From Truepera radiovictrix DSM 17093 (lineage in GTDB: Bacteria; Deinococcota; Deinococci; Deinococcales; Trueperaceae): a DNA stretch of 64,000 bases. Where the stretch lies: positions 1,617,001-1,681,000 of the forward strand of contig NC_014221.1 of NCBI RefSeq assembly GCF_000092425.1, in the 5' to 3' direction. The translations under genes were made by a program, and so were the position numbers. The stretch's first letter is position 1; the number at the start of each line of letters is the position of its first letter. This document shows, piece after piece, positions 1 through 7,677 of this stretch. The notes beneath the pieces are model-generated. The model was not told the origin of the DNA, searched no databases, and saw only the letters and a program-made list of their open reading frames with translations.

Positions 1-2
1 GC

Positions 3-725
3 GTGCGCGGCCACGCTCCGCGCCGCGCGGGGAGCAAGATGGTGGTGACCGCGCGCGAAGCGCACGGCAGCGTCGGCGGCGGCAACCTCGAGGCCACCGC
101 CACCGCGCGCGCCCGGGAGCTCCTCGCATCTGGCGCGCGCGACCCCGAGCTGCTGAGCTTGCCCCTGGGCCCGCAGGGGGGCGCGCACGGGGTGCAGTGC
201 TGCGGCGGCGAGGTGACGCTCCTCTTGGAGCCCTTCGCCCTCGCGCGCCCCAGCGTCGCCCTCTTCGGCGCGGGCCACGTCGGGTGGGCGCTCGTACAGG
301 TGCTCGGCACCCTGCCCTTAAACCTCCACCTCATCGACTCGCGCGCGAGCGCCCTCGCGCGCCCCCTGCCGAGCCCGCTCGCCGCGACCCTCACGCGCCA
401 CCACGCCCCGGTGCCCGAGAGCGCGCTCGCGGCGCTCCCCGCGGGCACCCACCTGCTCATCCTGACCCACGACCACGCCGAGGACCTGGCGGTGCTCGAG
501 CGCGCCCTGCGGGGCCCCTTCGGTATGGTCGGGCTCATCGGTTCGGCGAGCAAGTGGGCCCACTTCCGGCGCGAGCTCGCGCGGCAGGGCCTCTCCGAAA
601 CCGACTTAGCGCGCGTGGTGACGCCCATCGGCGACCCGGAGCTGGGCAAGAGCCCGCCGGCGATCGCCATCGGCGTGGCGGCGCAGCTCCTCAGCGTTCT
701 AGAGCTCCCCGAAGGGCTCTTTTAG
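3..725 (+). CDS. xdhC: XdhC-family molybdoenzyme accessory protein, 5' end missing
   Basis: This is the C-terminal part of an XdhC/CoxI protein, which in characterised bacteria binds and delivers sulfurated molybdenum cofactor to xanthine dehydrogenase-type hydroxylases in the cytoplasm. The visible N-terminus reads RRAGSKMVV then SVGGGNLEA, the XdhC N-terminal signature. The Rossmann part follows with ALFGAGHVGWAL near residue 87 and ends with GLIGSASK and the GKSPPAIAIG segment typical of the family. The GTG at position 3 falls inside the conserved domain, so the true start is off the left edge. The stop lies 2 bases before the next start, suggesting co-transcription with the methyltransferase. 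The partner molybdoenzyme is not in the window. Confidence 0.88.
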   Translation: MRGHAPRRAGSKMVVTAREAHGSVGGGNLEATATARARELLASGARDPELLSLPLGPQGGAHGVQCCGGEVTLLLEPFALARPSVALFGAGHVGWALVQVLGTLPLNLHLIDSRASALARPLPSPLAATLTRHHAPVPESALAALPAGTHLLILTHDHAEDLAVLERALRGPFGMVGLIGSASKWAHFRRELARQGLSETDLARVVTPIGDPELGKSPPAIAIGVAAQLLSVLELPEGLF

Positions 726-727
726 CG

Positions 728-1576
728 GTGATCACCCCCCGCACCCCCCCTTCCCGCGAGCGCGTCGCACACCACTACGATGAGCTCGACCCCCTCTACC
801 GCCGCCTCTGGGGGGAGCACCTGCACCACGGCCTCTGGCGCTCGGGTCGCGAGTCACCCGCGAGCGCGACGCTGAGGCTTTTAGACGAGGTCGCCGCGCG
901 CGCCGCGCTGCGCCCCGGGATGGCCGTGTGCGACGTCGGCGCGGGGTACGGCGCCACCGCGCGCTACCTGGCGCAGCGGCTGGGCGCCCACGTCACCGCG
1001 CTCACCCTCTCGAGCGCCCAAGCCGCGTACGCGCGCGCCCAACCCCTCGCCTCCGGCGCCCCGCCCCCGCGCTACTTGCTCCGCGACTGGCTCGACAACG
1101 GCCTGCCGGACGCCGCCTTCGACGCGGTGCTGGCGCTCGAGAGCACCGAGCACATGCCGCTCGCGCCCTGCTTGCGCGAGGTCTACCGGGTGCTCAAACC
1201 GGGCGGCCGCTTCGTCGCCTGCGTCTGGCTCGCCCGCGAGGGGGCGGGGGCGCTCGAGGTGCGCGCCCTACTGGAGCCCATCTGCCGCGAGGGCCGCCTC
1301 GTGGGGCTATGCAGCTTGCGCGAGTACGGTGCGGCGCTCGAGCGCGCCGGCTTCGCCGTTAAGCGCGCCGACGACGTCAGCCCGCTCGTGCGCCGCACCT
1401 GGGGGGTGGTGCTCGGCCGCCTCGCGTGGGGCCTGCTCACGCGAGGCGAGCTCTGGGCGTATCTGCTGGGCGCGGGGCACCTCGAGCGCCCGTTTGGCGT
1501 GACCGTGCTGCGGTTGTGGCTCGCCTACCGCACCGGCGCGCTGCGCTACGGGATCTTTAGCGCCGTGCGGCCCTAG
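728..1576 (+). CDS. SAM-dependent class I methyltransferase
   Basis: A cytoplasmic methyltransferase of 282 residues, starting at a GTG two bases after the xdhC stop. An open frame extends further upstream but it overlaps xdhC in another frame and lacks conserved sequence, so the GTG at 728 is preferred. Motif I for AdoMet binding is VCDVGAGYGA (about residues 67-76). LALESTEHM and VLKPGGRFVA are the later Methyltransf_11 motifs. The domain order and the YRRLWGEHLHHGLW opening resemble the sterol/tocopherol-type C-methyltransferase group. The substrate cannot be told from sequence, and the link to xdhC is only by position. Confidence 0.8.
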   Translation: MITPRTPPSRERVAHHYDELDPLYRRLWGEHLHHGLWRSGRESPASATLRLLDEVAARAALRPGMAVCDVGAGYGATARYLAQRLGAHVTALTLSSAQAAYARAQPLASGAPPPRYLLRDWLDNGLPDAAFDAVLALESTEHMPLAPCLREVYRVLKPGGRFVACVWLAREGAGALEVRALLEPICREGRLVGLCSLREYGAALERAGFAVKRADDVSPLVRRTWGVVLGRLAWGLLTRGELWAYLLGAGHLERPFGVTVLRLWLAYRTGALRYGIFSAVRP

Positions 1577-1587
1577 CGGTCGCCCCG

Positions 1588-1660
1588 CGCCGTGGCCCGT
1601 GGCTTGTAGCCCGTGGTCCACCAGCCACAAACCACGAGCTACAAACCACGATCCACGAGC
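1588..1660. repeat. Long imperfect hairpin between convergent genes
   Basis: Bases 1598-1617 (CGTGGCTTGTAGCCCGTGGT) are nearly the reverse complement of 1631-1650, with two mismatches in 20 and a 13-base loop. Pairing continues more weakly out to 1588/1660. The right arm also holds CAAACCACGA twice (1628-1637 and 1642-1651). It separates the 3' ends of the methyltransferase and the amidohydrolase, so it could act as a bidirectional terminator, although there is no T tract. It looks like a member of a dispersed intergenic repeat family. Confidence 0.6.
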
Positions 1661-1664
1661 CAAG

Positions 1665-2612
1665 CTACATCGGCTCGCTCAGCGCGGGGCGGTCGTAGAG
1701 CCTTCGCGCGGTGCCCACGCGGAGGTTGAACCGCGCCTCGTCGCTAAGAGCGTCCAGAAAGGGGGTAAAGCGTGCCATGGTGCTTGCCAGACGGTCAAAA
1801 CGCCCGAAGAGGTCCGAACCCAGGCAGAGGCGGTCGCTGTAGCGCTCGGTGAGCGCCAGCCAGGCGTCGTCGGGCACCCCGCCGGGGCAGACGAGCGTGT
1901 CGAACACGAGCCACGACAGATCGCCGTAGAGGTTGGGAAAGCGCTCCAAAAGCCCCGCGACGTAGGCGGCGTGGTCGGGCAGCCGCACGCGCCGCGAGAA
2001 CCCGAGGTGCGCCCACACGAAGGTCGTCTCGGGGTGCTCGGCGAGCGCCCCTATCAGCTCGCCCTCGTATAGGGGCACCTCCCGCCCGATGGCGGTGATG
2101 TCTTGGTGCACCAAGACCGGCAGCCCGCGTTCGCCGGCGAGCGCGTAGACCCCGTGGAGCGCCGGGTGGTTCGCGCGCGGCGGCTGCCCGTAGAGCAAGT
2201 TCGTGAGGTCGTCGTGGCGCAGCAGCAGCTCGCCGATCCCGCGAAACACCCCCGGGTAGAGCTTGATAAGGCGCTGCACGTGTTTAAGCGCGTACTTGTC
2301 GACCGGGTTGAAACCGCACAGCAGCGGGATGAAGCGCGCGCGCTCCTCTGCGGAGAGCGCGAGGTAGCGCTCCGCGACGAGCGCGTCGGTGAGGCTGTAG
2401 GGATAGAGGCGGGCGTTGTCGGCGAGGTAGTAGTCGGGCCCCTGCGGCTCCCACTCGGCCCACTCTTTGGTCACGGGCATCCCGAAGATCACCGCGCGTT
2501 CGACCCTAGCCTCGTCCATACGCGTCAAAAGCGCCCGCAACCCGTCGGACTCCTGCAGAAAGTCGACGACGTGCAGGTGCGCGTCGAAGGTCTCGTAAGC
2601 GGGCGTGCTCAC
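1665..2612 (-). CDS. Amidohydrolase-family metal-dependent hydrolase
   Basis: A TIM-barrel hydrolase of the Amidohydro_2 group, 315 residues from a GTG at 2612. The frame is open further upstream but there it overlaps the PASTA gene and shows no conserved sequence. The metal-binding AHLH is at residues 11-14. Later conserved blocks are LPVLVHQD, VWAHLGFSRR and LGSDLFGRFD, the last supplying the usual strand-8 aspartate. Family members hydrolyse or decarboxylate small ring or amide substrates, and nothing here fixes the substrate. The gene starts 17 bases after the PASTA gene stop on the same strand, so the two are probably one transcript. Confidence 0.72.
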   Translation of the reverse strand: MSTPAYETFDAHLHVVDFLQESDGLRALLTRMDEARVERAVIFGMPVTKEWAEWEPQGPDYYLADNARLYPYSLTDALVAERYLALSAEERARFIPLLCGFNPVDKYALKHVQRLIKLYPGVFRGIGELLLRHDDLTNLLYGQPPRANHPALHGVYALAGERGLPVLVHQDITAIGREVPLYEGELIGALAEHPETTFVWAHLGFSRRVRLPDHAAYVAGLLERFPNLYGDLSWLVFDTLVCPGGVPDDAWLALTERYSDRLCLGSDLFGRFDRLASTMARFTPFLDALSDEARFNLRVGTARRLYDRPALSEPM

Positions 2613-2628
2613 CCCTCGCGCCTCGCGC

Positions 2629-3906
2629 TCACGGGTTGGGCGGGTTGTAGGCCAGGATGATCTGCCCGTCGATATACATGCGCAGCTCGGCCTCGCCGAA
2701 GACGACGACGGTGTCCGAGACGGGTTCGTCGGGCCCCATCTGCCGGTCGATGGCGACGCGCTCCCCCTGCTCGTCGGTGATCTCGACGCGAAAGGCGTAG
2801 GCGCGCCCCCGCAAAAAGCCGTAGTTGGCCGGGTCGTATTCGATGGGGATCGCGCGCCCTCCGATGGGCACCGCCGCCTCCGGTGGGGTCTGGTCCGGAG
2901 CGTCTGGCGCCGCAGCGCCCGCGGCGGTGTCCGCGCGGGGGCCCTGCAGGGGCCCTCCGCGCGGCGGCGGGGCGGGTTCGGGGGCCTCGAAAGCTGTGAC
3001 CTCGCCGTTAACGGTGAGCGCGACGGGGCTCCCCCAGAGGGTGTAGTCGGAGGGGGTAACGGCTGTGACGCCGCGCGGCCGGCTGGGGTCAAAAGAGGTC
3101 TGCAACGGGCCGACGCGCAGCCCGGCGGCCGAGAGCCGCCGCGCGGCGGCCTCGAGCGGGAGACCGACGACATTTGGCACGCGCACCACCTGCGGGTTGC
3201 TGACCGACGTGTAGAGGGTGACCTGCGTGCTTAAAGGCACCCGCTCCCCGGCGGCCGGAAGCTGCGCGTGCACGCCGGGGGGGCCGAGCCGGCTGGGGAT
3301 CACCTCGATGCGGCGAAAGCCGAGCGCGAGAAGTTCGTCGCGCGCCGGTGCCGCGCGGCGACCGACGAGGTTGGGCACGGCCACGGTCGGCGGCTCGGGT
3401 CCGCGCGACACGACGAGGCTCGCCGTGTCGTGCGCGCTCGCCGCGCCCCCCGCCGCGGGCAGCTGCTCGAGCACCGTCCCTGCCGCTTCCGGCGCGTGGC
3501 GGTAGCGCAGCTCGGTGACCGTGAGCCCCGCCTCGGCGAGGAGGGTTTCGGCCGCCTCTTGGGGGGCGCCGACGACGTCCGGCACGTCCCCCCGTTCGGC
3601 GGCGCCGATGCCGAGCGACACGCTGCGCCCGCGCCGCACGGCGGTGCCCGCGTCGGGGGTCTGCGACACGACGCCCCCAGCGAGCGCGTCGGGAACGGTT
3701 TCGGTGTAGGTGCTGACGGCGAACCCGAGCGCTTCGAGGGTGCGCGTCGCGTGCGCCGCCTCCTGGCCGAGCACGTCGGGGATCACCACCTCATCGACCT
3801 GCAAGTAGCGCGCCGCCGACAGGGCGATGAGCCCGGCGAGCGCGAGCAGCAGCCCTAGCGAAAGCAGCGCGCGCACCAAAGGGGCGCGCTTTGCGGAAAC
3901 GACCAC
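2629..3906 (-). CDS. Membrane-anchored protein with four PASTA domains
   Basis: A 425-residue single-pass membrane protein. A short basic N-terminus is followed by a hydrophobic helix at about residues 9-28, then four PASTA repeats beginning near VVIPDVLG, DVPDVVGA, VAVPNLVG and VRVPNVVG. A proline-rich linker and a roughly 75-residue C-terminal beta-type domain of unknown role follow. PASTA domains bind muropeptides or beta-lactams and usually sit outside the membrane on Ser/Thr kinases or penicillin-binding proteins. No kinase or transpeptidase domain is present here. A cell-wall sensing or scaffolding role is an inference. The GTG start has a TAGACT box 6 bases upstream, indicating a leaderless mRNA. 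Confidence 0.82.
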   Translation of the reverse strand: MVVSAKRAPLVRALLSLGLLLALAGLIALSAARYLQVDEVVIPDVLGQEAAHATRTLEALGFAVSTYTETVPDALAGGVVSQTPDAGTAVRRGRSVSLGIGAAERGDVPDVVGAPQEAAETLLAEAGLTVTELRYRHAPEAAGTVLEQLPAAGGAASAHDTASLVVSRGPEPPTVAVPNLVGRRAAPARDELLALGFRRIEVIPSRLGPPGVHAQLPAAGERVPLSTQVTLYTSVSNPQVVRVPNVVGLPLEAAARRLSAAGLRVGPLQTSFDPSRPRGVTAVTPSDYTLWGSPVALTVNGEVTAFEAPEPAPPPRGGPLQGPRADTAAGAAAPDAPDQTPPEAAVPIGGRAIPIEYDPANYGFLRGRAYAFRVEITDEQGERVAIDRQMGPDEPVSDTVVVFGEAELRMYIDGQIILAYNPPNP

Positions 3907-3912
3907 CCGCCG

Positions 3913-3954
3913 AGTCTAACACGGCGCGGCGGGTCGTCGCGCGGCCGTTATAGT
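3913..3954. promoter_or_regulatory. Two divergent leaderless promoters
   Basis: TAGACT on the minus strand (3918-3913) ends 6 bases before the GTG of the PASTA gene. TATAGT on the plus strand (3949-3954) ends 6 bases before the ATG at 3961. Both spacings put the transcription start at or next to the start codon. Confidence 0.6.
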
Positions 3955-3960
3955 AGCCTT

Positions 3961-4608
3961 ATGGATCCCCGCCCGCCCGCCCCGCCGGACCCGCTTTTCA
4001 GCCTCGCAGCGCTCCCCGAAGGCCTCGAGCCCGAGCTCTCGGCGCTCGCGCAGCTTCAGCGTGCGGGGCTGCCCGTCGCGCCGCTGCGCGTGCTCTCGCC
4101 GGACGCCGAGGAGGCGTTTTACCGCCTCAACAACCTCCCCGCGCAGCTCCTGAAGCTCTTCTCCGGCCTCGACCTCACCGACCCCGACGAAGACGACCTC
4201 GAGGAGCGCGCGCCGGAGGCGCAGCGCCTCATCAAAGCGCACTTTCTGCTCGACGAGTTTATCGACGCCTTTTACGCGGGGCTCGCACCGCTGCCTTCGC
4301 AGCTGCGCCTGCGGCGCGCGACCCCCCCGGGCGGTCCCTTGGAGTCGGGGCAGGTCGCCCTCAAAGGGCGCCCGGCGCTGCTCGCGCTAAAAAACCTCTG
4401 GGCCGAGGATTGGTCCGTCGAGGCGCTCCTAAGCCGCACCGCCGCGACGGCGTCGGTGGGGCTCGCGGCGCGCGCGGTGCTCCTCGTCGCGCCCGAGCAG
4501 GCGCCTGCGGAGGCGGCTCTGACCGCCCGCGCGGCCGAGGTCTTGGGTGCGCCCCCCGTCCTGACGGTCGCGCCGAGCGGGATCACCGGCGTGCAGCTCG
4601 CGCGCTGA
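3961..4608 (+). CDS. Conserved hypothetical cytoplasmic protein
   Basis: I do not recognise this 215-residue protein. It has no signal peptide or membrane helix. The first half is helical and rich in Leu and Pro, with an acidic stretch TDPDEDDLEE near residue 78. The C-terminal half holds alternating hydrophobic strands (RAVLLVAPEQ, PPVLTVAPSGITGVQL) that could be a small alpha/beta domain. The ATG has TATAGT 6 bases upstream and no Shine-Dalgarno sequence, so a leaderless mRNA is likely. It faces away from the PASTA gene across a 54-base gap. Codon use with strong third-position G/C supports a real gene. Confidence 0.62.
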   Translation: MDPRPPAPPDPLFSLAALPEGLEPELSALAQLQRAGLPVAPLRVLSPDAEEAFYRLNNLPAQLLKLFSGLDLTDPDEDDLEERAPEAQRLIKAHFLLDEFIDAFYAGLAPLPSQLRLRRATPPGGPLESGQVALKGRPALLALKNLWAEDWSVEALLSRTAATASVGLAARAVLLVAPEQAPAEAALTARAAEVLGAPPVLTVAPSGITGVQLAR

Positions 4609-4665
4609 GTCGGCTGCGCGACGCGCGCGCCGCGACGCGAAACGCTAAGGTGTAAAGACAAAAGC

Positions 4666-4697
4666 CCTCGCCGCGCCCCGCGCCCTAGGCGGCGAGG
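4666..4697 (+). promoter_or_regulatory. Hairpin ahead of the acyltransferase gene
   Basis: CCTCGCCGC (4666-4674) and GCGGCGAGG (4689-4697) are perfect 9-base inverted arms. The right arm ends 6 bases before the GAAGGAG ribosome site at 4704-4710, so it lies in the likely leader. No T run follows, which argues against an intrinsic terminator. Confidence 0.45.
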
Positions 4698-4715
4698 TCA
4701 TCCGAAGGAGGCGCC

Positions 4716-5597
4716 ATGCCGTGGCTCGTCCCCCGCGCGCTCCCCCCCGAAGGGGAGCGGGTGCTCTCGCGTTTTCTCGGCGAGCTCACCGAAAAGCTCG
4801 ACGATCCTGCTCTCGACCGCAACGAGGTCGTGCGCGACACCCTCGCCGAGGTCCTCTACGCCGCTCCCTTTACCGAGCTCGCCGAGCGCGCCCCGCTGGC
4901 GGCGTTTGCGCTCGACCCGCGCAACGTGACCTTCGAAGCCGAACGCTACGTCGTCACCGACCCCGAGCGCTTCGCGCGGGTGAAACCGCTGCTCTGGCTC
5001 TGGAAAAGCCTCGACCTCACACCCTTCGGGCAGTCGGTCGAGAGCGGCCTCCGGTTGCGCGCCCTGCTCGCTGCGCGCGTCTTCGCCCACGCGGGGAAAA
5101 ACCTCAAGATCTTTCAAAACGTCGAGGTCTCCGTCGGCTACAACCTCTGGGTCGGCGACGACGTCACCATCCACCGGGGCGTCTTTATCGACGATATCGG
5201 CGGGGTGACCTTGCACGACGGGGTCAGCTTGTCGGACTTCGTCAACGTCTACTCGCACACCCACAGCGTGCTCGAGTCCCCCGACGTGACCCTTAAAGAG
5301 ACGGTCATCGGCAAGGGGGTGCGGGTCGCTTACCACGCGACCGTTTTGGCGGGCACCGTGCTCTCGGACGACAGCATGGTCGGGGCGATGGCGCTCGCCA
5401 CCCGCGACCTCGAGCCGCACGTTATCGGCCTCGGGATCCCGGCCAAGGCGCGCGTCTGGAAGGAGCGCGCGGGCGACCCGCGCTTCGCCTCACTCGTCGT
5501 CGACGCGCGCACCTACGCGCGCAAGGCCCCCGTGCGCGCCAACCCCGACTTCCGCACCGAGGAGCCCGCCGACCCGGTCGAAGAGCCCTCGGTGTAG
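4716..5597 (+). CDS. Left-handed beta-helix (hexapeptide repeat) acyltransferase
   Basis: A 293-residue protein with an N-terminal helical domain of about 120 residues and a C-terminal hexapeptide-repeat beta-helix. The repeats begin around VGYNLWVGDDVTIHRG, and the catalytic-type histidine region is YSHTHSVLE near residue 188, as in LbetaH O-acetyltransferases. The helix end shows the usual VIGLGIPAK. Such enzymes move acetyl or succinyl groups from CoA to sugars or amino acids. The acceptor is unknown, and the long N-terminal domain is not the standard maltose acetyltransferase type. A strong GAAGGAG site sits 5 bases before the ATG. Confidence 0.75.
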   Translation: MPWLVPRALPPEGERVLSRFLGELTEKLDDPALDRNEVVRDTLAEVLYAAPFTELAERAPLAAFALDPRNVTFEAERYVVTDPERFARVKPLLWLWKSLDLTPFGQSVESGLRLRALLAARVFAHAGKNLKIFQNVEVSVGYNLWVGDDVTIHRGVFIDDIGGVTLHDGVSLSDFVNVYSHTHSVLESPDVTLKETVIGKGVRVAYHATVLAGTVLSDDSMVGAMALATRDLEPHVIGLGIPAKARVWKERAGDPRFASLVVDARTYARKAPVRANPDFRTEEPADPVEEPSV

Positions 5598-5598
5598 G

Positions 5599-5811
5599 CT
5601 ACTTCGCCGTGGGGGCGCCCGTGTGGAGGGTCTCGAGCGCTTCGGCGAGCGCCTCGAGGGAGCGCGGTTCGAGGCGCGCCAACGCTGCGATCTCGGCCTC
5701 CGGCACCCCCGCCTCGAGCAGGGTGCGCCGCAAGTCGCGAAAGAGGCGAGCGCGATACTGCGGGTCGATGAGCGCCCGGTTAAAGGCGAAATTCAGTGCT
5801 CTGCTGCGCAT
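5599..5811 (-). CDS. Small NHLP/Os1348-like helical protein
   Basis: A 70-residue protein with the pattern FNRALIDPQYRARLF, an alpha-helical middle, then AEIAALARLEPRSLEALAEAL. This layout (a DPxYRxxL helix followed by a glycine turn and an E-xx-AL-xx-L helix) matches my memory of the Os1348/Franean1_4349 members of the nitrile-hydratase-leader-peptide clan, which serve as RiPP leader-like domains or stand-alone small proteins. No core peptide, maturase or exporter is nearby, so a RiPP role is unsupported. It is convergent with the acyltransferase (1-base gap). An A plus seven-G run 9-16 bases before the ATG may be the ribosome site. Confidence 0.5.
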   Translation of the reverse strand: MRSRALNFAFNRALIDPQYRARLFRDLRRTLLEAGVPEAEIAALARLEPRSLEALAEALETLHTGAPTAK

Positions 5812-5878
5812 GACGAAAGGCCCCCCCTAGCGTGGTCTACACCGCGGCGGTCTCGAAGAGGATTATTTGGACTCTAGC

Positions 5879-5896
5879 ACACGCCTCTAGGCGTGT
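5879..5896. repeat. Perfect 7-bp hairpin with TCTA loop
   Basis: ACACGCC (5879-5885) and GGCGTGT (5890-5896) flank TCTA. The site lies in the 239-base gap between two divergent small genes, about 70 bases upstream of the minus-strand start, where it could be an operator. The rest of that gap holds repeat copy A and the -10 box of the next gene. Confidence 0.4.
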
Positions 5897-5966
5897 ACAT
5901 AGATACTTTTGTCCTCGAAAGAAGGCGCTTCGCCCGCCATCGTCACCGAGCTCAAGGGGATACAAA

Positions 5967-5999
5967 TTTCACGAGCAAGGGTATTGTGAAAAGTTTCTT
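5967..5999 (+). repeat. Dispersed 33-base element, copy A
   Basis: TTTCACGA (5967-5974), spacer GCAAGGGTA, TTGTGAAA (5984-5991), then AGTTTCTTT. It shares arms, spacer length and spacer sequence with copies B, C and D, and more distantly E. The GTGA-N6-TCAC part is degenerate here (TCTT). It is centred about 60 bases upstream of the ATG at 6051, a usual position for an activator site. Confidence 0.65.
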
Positions 6000-6038
6000 T
6001 TTAGCATGGAGCCACGTCACGACCTCCAAGCACCGGTC

Positions 6039-6044
6039 TACAAT
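6039..6044 (+). promoter_or_regulatory. Leaderless -10 box
   Basis: TACAAT ends exactly 6 bases before ATG 6051. There is no Shine-Dalgarno sequence. The spacing is what defines this start rather than an earlier in-frame ATG at 5832. Confidence 0.6.
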
Positions 6045-6050
6045 ACGGTT

Positions 6051-6263
6051 ATGCCGCACTTTGCACTCATCAAGCCGACCGAACTGGCGCACCTGGCCGA
6101 GCTGAGCGAACGTCACGAGGAGCTGATGCAGCAGCTGCGGGTGGGGGAGGGGACGCCGAACGTCCTCAGCGCGCGCGAGCTGCAGATCGAGGCGCGGCAG
6201 CTGCGCCAAGAGACCCTCAAGGTGCTCGCGGCGCTCTCAAAAAAGATCGAAGCGCTCGGTTAG
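6051..6263 (+). CDS. Small helical protein of unknown function
   Basis: A 70-residue protein, probably one long helical hairpin or coiled coil. LAELSERHEELMQQL and REQL-type heptads (LQIEARQLRQETLKVL) alternate charged and aliphatic residues. I do not recognise a family. An in-frame ATG lies 219 bases upstream, but the added sequence runs through repeat copy A and the -10 box, so the ATG at 6051 is chosen. The stop is 6 bases before the CHAD gene start, so the pair is probably one operon, possibly controlled through repeat A. Confidence 0.6.
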   Translation: MPHFALIKPTELAHLAELSERHEELMQQLRVGEGTPNVLSARELQIEARQLRQETLKVLAALSKKIEALG

Positions 6264-6269
6264 GCTGCC

Positions 6270-7208
6270 GTGGCGTACCGCCTCGAACCCCACGAACCCC
6301 TCTCCGAGGGTCTCCGGCGCGTCGCGGCGGCGGAGCTCGCGGGGGCGCGGGCGTCATTAGAGGCGGCGCTGCGCTCGCTACCCGACGGAGCGGACGCGGA
6401 CCGCGACGCCCCGATCCACGACGCCCGCAAGCGCCTGAAAAAACTCCGCGCCCTCGTCTACCTCGTCCGCGACGACCTCGGCCGGGCGCCCGCAAAACGC
6501 CTCAACGGGCGCTTGCGCGAGGCGGGGCGCGCGCTCTCGGCGCTGCGCGACGCCGGGGTGATGCTTAAGACGCTGGCGGCGCTCGTCGCTGCCGACGCTG
6601 CTCCCCAGCCCCCCGAACGCGCCCAGCGCGCCGTTAGGCGCGCGCTCAAGCAGCACCAGCGCGTGGCCTTCGACCCAGTGTCCACGCGCCAGCGTCTGGA
6701 GAGCGCCCTGGCGGGTGTCTGCAGCGTCCAGGCCGAGGTCGCTACCTGGCCCCTCGCCGACCGCTGGGAGGGGGTTGGCGCGCGCCTTCGGCGCGGCTAC
6801 CGTGAGGGGCGGCGGGCAATGGCGAGCGCGTACGGCGAAAGGCAGGGCGACCTGACGGACGAGCGCTTTCACACCTGGCGCAAGGCGGTTAAGCGCCTGT
6901 GGTATCACCTGCGGCTCCTGCACCCGCTCTGGCCACCGGTGATGGGCGCGTACGCCGCCGAGGCGGAGGCGCTCGGGGAGCTCCTGGGCCGCGACAACGA
7001 CCTCGCCGTCTTGCTGCGTTTTCTCGCCGCCGATCCCGAGCGTTTCGGCGGCGAGGAGGCGGTGCGGGCGTTGGTCACCGCGGGCGCCGCTCAGATGAGC
7101 GCGCTTCGCAGCGCCGCAGCGCCCCTCGGCAAGCGGCTCTACGCGGAGCCCCCCGAGGCCTTTGCGCGGCGGCTGGCGGCGCTCTACGAGGTGATGCGTG
7201 ACGGGTGA
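6270..7208 (+). CDS. CHAD domain protein
   Basis: A 312-residue all-helical CHAD protein. CHAD domains carry conserved histidines and basic residues, bind polyphosphate and often accompany CYTH triphosphatases. The typical first motif IHDARKRLKKLRALV is at about residues 49-63. The second copy, FHTWRKAVKRLWYHLRLL, is near residue 197, followed by LGELLGRDNDLAVLL, so both helical repeats are complete. No CYTH domain is fused or adjacent. The GTG start is 6 bases after the small helical gene, implying one transcript. A role in polyphosphate binding is family knowledge, not shown here. Confidence 0.85.
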   Translation: MAYRLEPHEPLSEGLRRVAAAELAGARASLEAALRSLPDGADADRDAPIHDARKRLKKLRALVYLVRDDLGRAPAKRLNGRLREAGRALSALRDAGVMLKTLAALVAADAAPQPPERAQRAVRRALKQHQRVAFDPVSTRQRLESALAGVCSVQAEVATWPLADRWEGVGARLRRGYREGRRAMASAYGERQGDLTDERFHTWRKAVKRLWYHLRLLHPLWPPVMGAYAAEAEALGELLGRDNDLAVLLRFLAADPERFGGEEAVRALVTAGAAQMSALRSAAAPLGKRLYAEPPEAFARRLAALYEVMRDG

Positions 7209-7239
7209 CCTCGCAAAGAATCATTTCAGCAAAGAATCA

Positions 7240-7272
7240 TTTCACGAGCAGTGGTGTCGTGAAAGTTTTCAC
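7240..7272 (+). repeat. Dispersed 33-base element, copy B
   Basis: TTTCACGA (7240-7247), spacer GCAGTGGTG, TCGTGAAA (7257-7264), with perfect arms. GTGA-AAGTTT-TCAC spans 7259-7272. Just upstream CAAAGAATCATTTCA occurs twice in tandem (from 7214 and 7230), so the left part of the element has been duplicated. It sits 75 bases before the gene at 7347. Confidence 0.7.
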
Positions 7273-7346
7273 TTTTTCCCCACCAAACCCGCGCCATCAC
7301 GCACTCTCTTCCCCCCGCCCCGCTTAGGCTGCAGCTGGAGGAACCC

Positions 7347-7646
7347 ATGTCACTCCCCGGCCCTCACCACGTCAGCCCCCGTTACCGGCACCTCTGCGAC
7401 CGCTGCCACTGCCTCGGTCACATGAGCCTCAACGGCAAGAGCGCCGACCTCTTCGTCTGTGACGGCGTCGCGATCGCGCGTTTTAGCGACCAGCCAGAGG
7501 ACTACCTCGCCGCGCACCTCAGCAGCCTTTCGGCTCACTCGGACGTCTTTTTGCTAGCCGCGTTTCGGCTCTACCTCGACGCCCGCGGCGAGACGGCGCC
7601 TCGCAGCGCGCTGCGTCACGGGCCGACCCCACCCCTGCAGAGCTAG
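7347..7646 (+). CDS. Small hypothetical protein with a Cys-rich N-terminus
   Basis: A 99-residue protein I do not recognise. Near the N-terminus it has HLCDRCHCLGH, a cluster of Cys and His that could bind a metal, and one more Cys near residue 38 (FVCDGVA). The middle is acidic and helical (SDQPEDYLAAHLSSL). There is no signal peptide. A good GGAGGA site (7337-7342) supports the ATG. Repeat copy B lies in the promoter region. It ends 31 bases before the convergent exonuclease gene. Confidence 0.6.
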   Translation: MSLPGPHHVSPRYRHLCDRCHCLGHMSLNGKSADLFVCDGVAIARFSDQPEDYLAAHLSSLSAHSDVFLLAAFRLYLDARGETAPRSALRHGPTPPLQS

Positions 7647-7677
7647 GCCACGGGGGGCGCTCACGCCGCCCCGGGGG

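Noticed and set aside
197-727. Upstream extension of the methyltransferase frame
   Set aside because: It overlaps xdhC in another frame and is rich in Arg/Pro/Ala with no conserved sequence. The GTG at 728 gives the family N-terminus.
2613-3173. N-terminal extension of the amidohydrolase frame
   Set aside because: It lies inside the PASTA gene on the same strand in another frame and has low-complexity composition.
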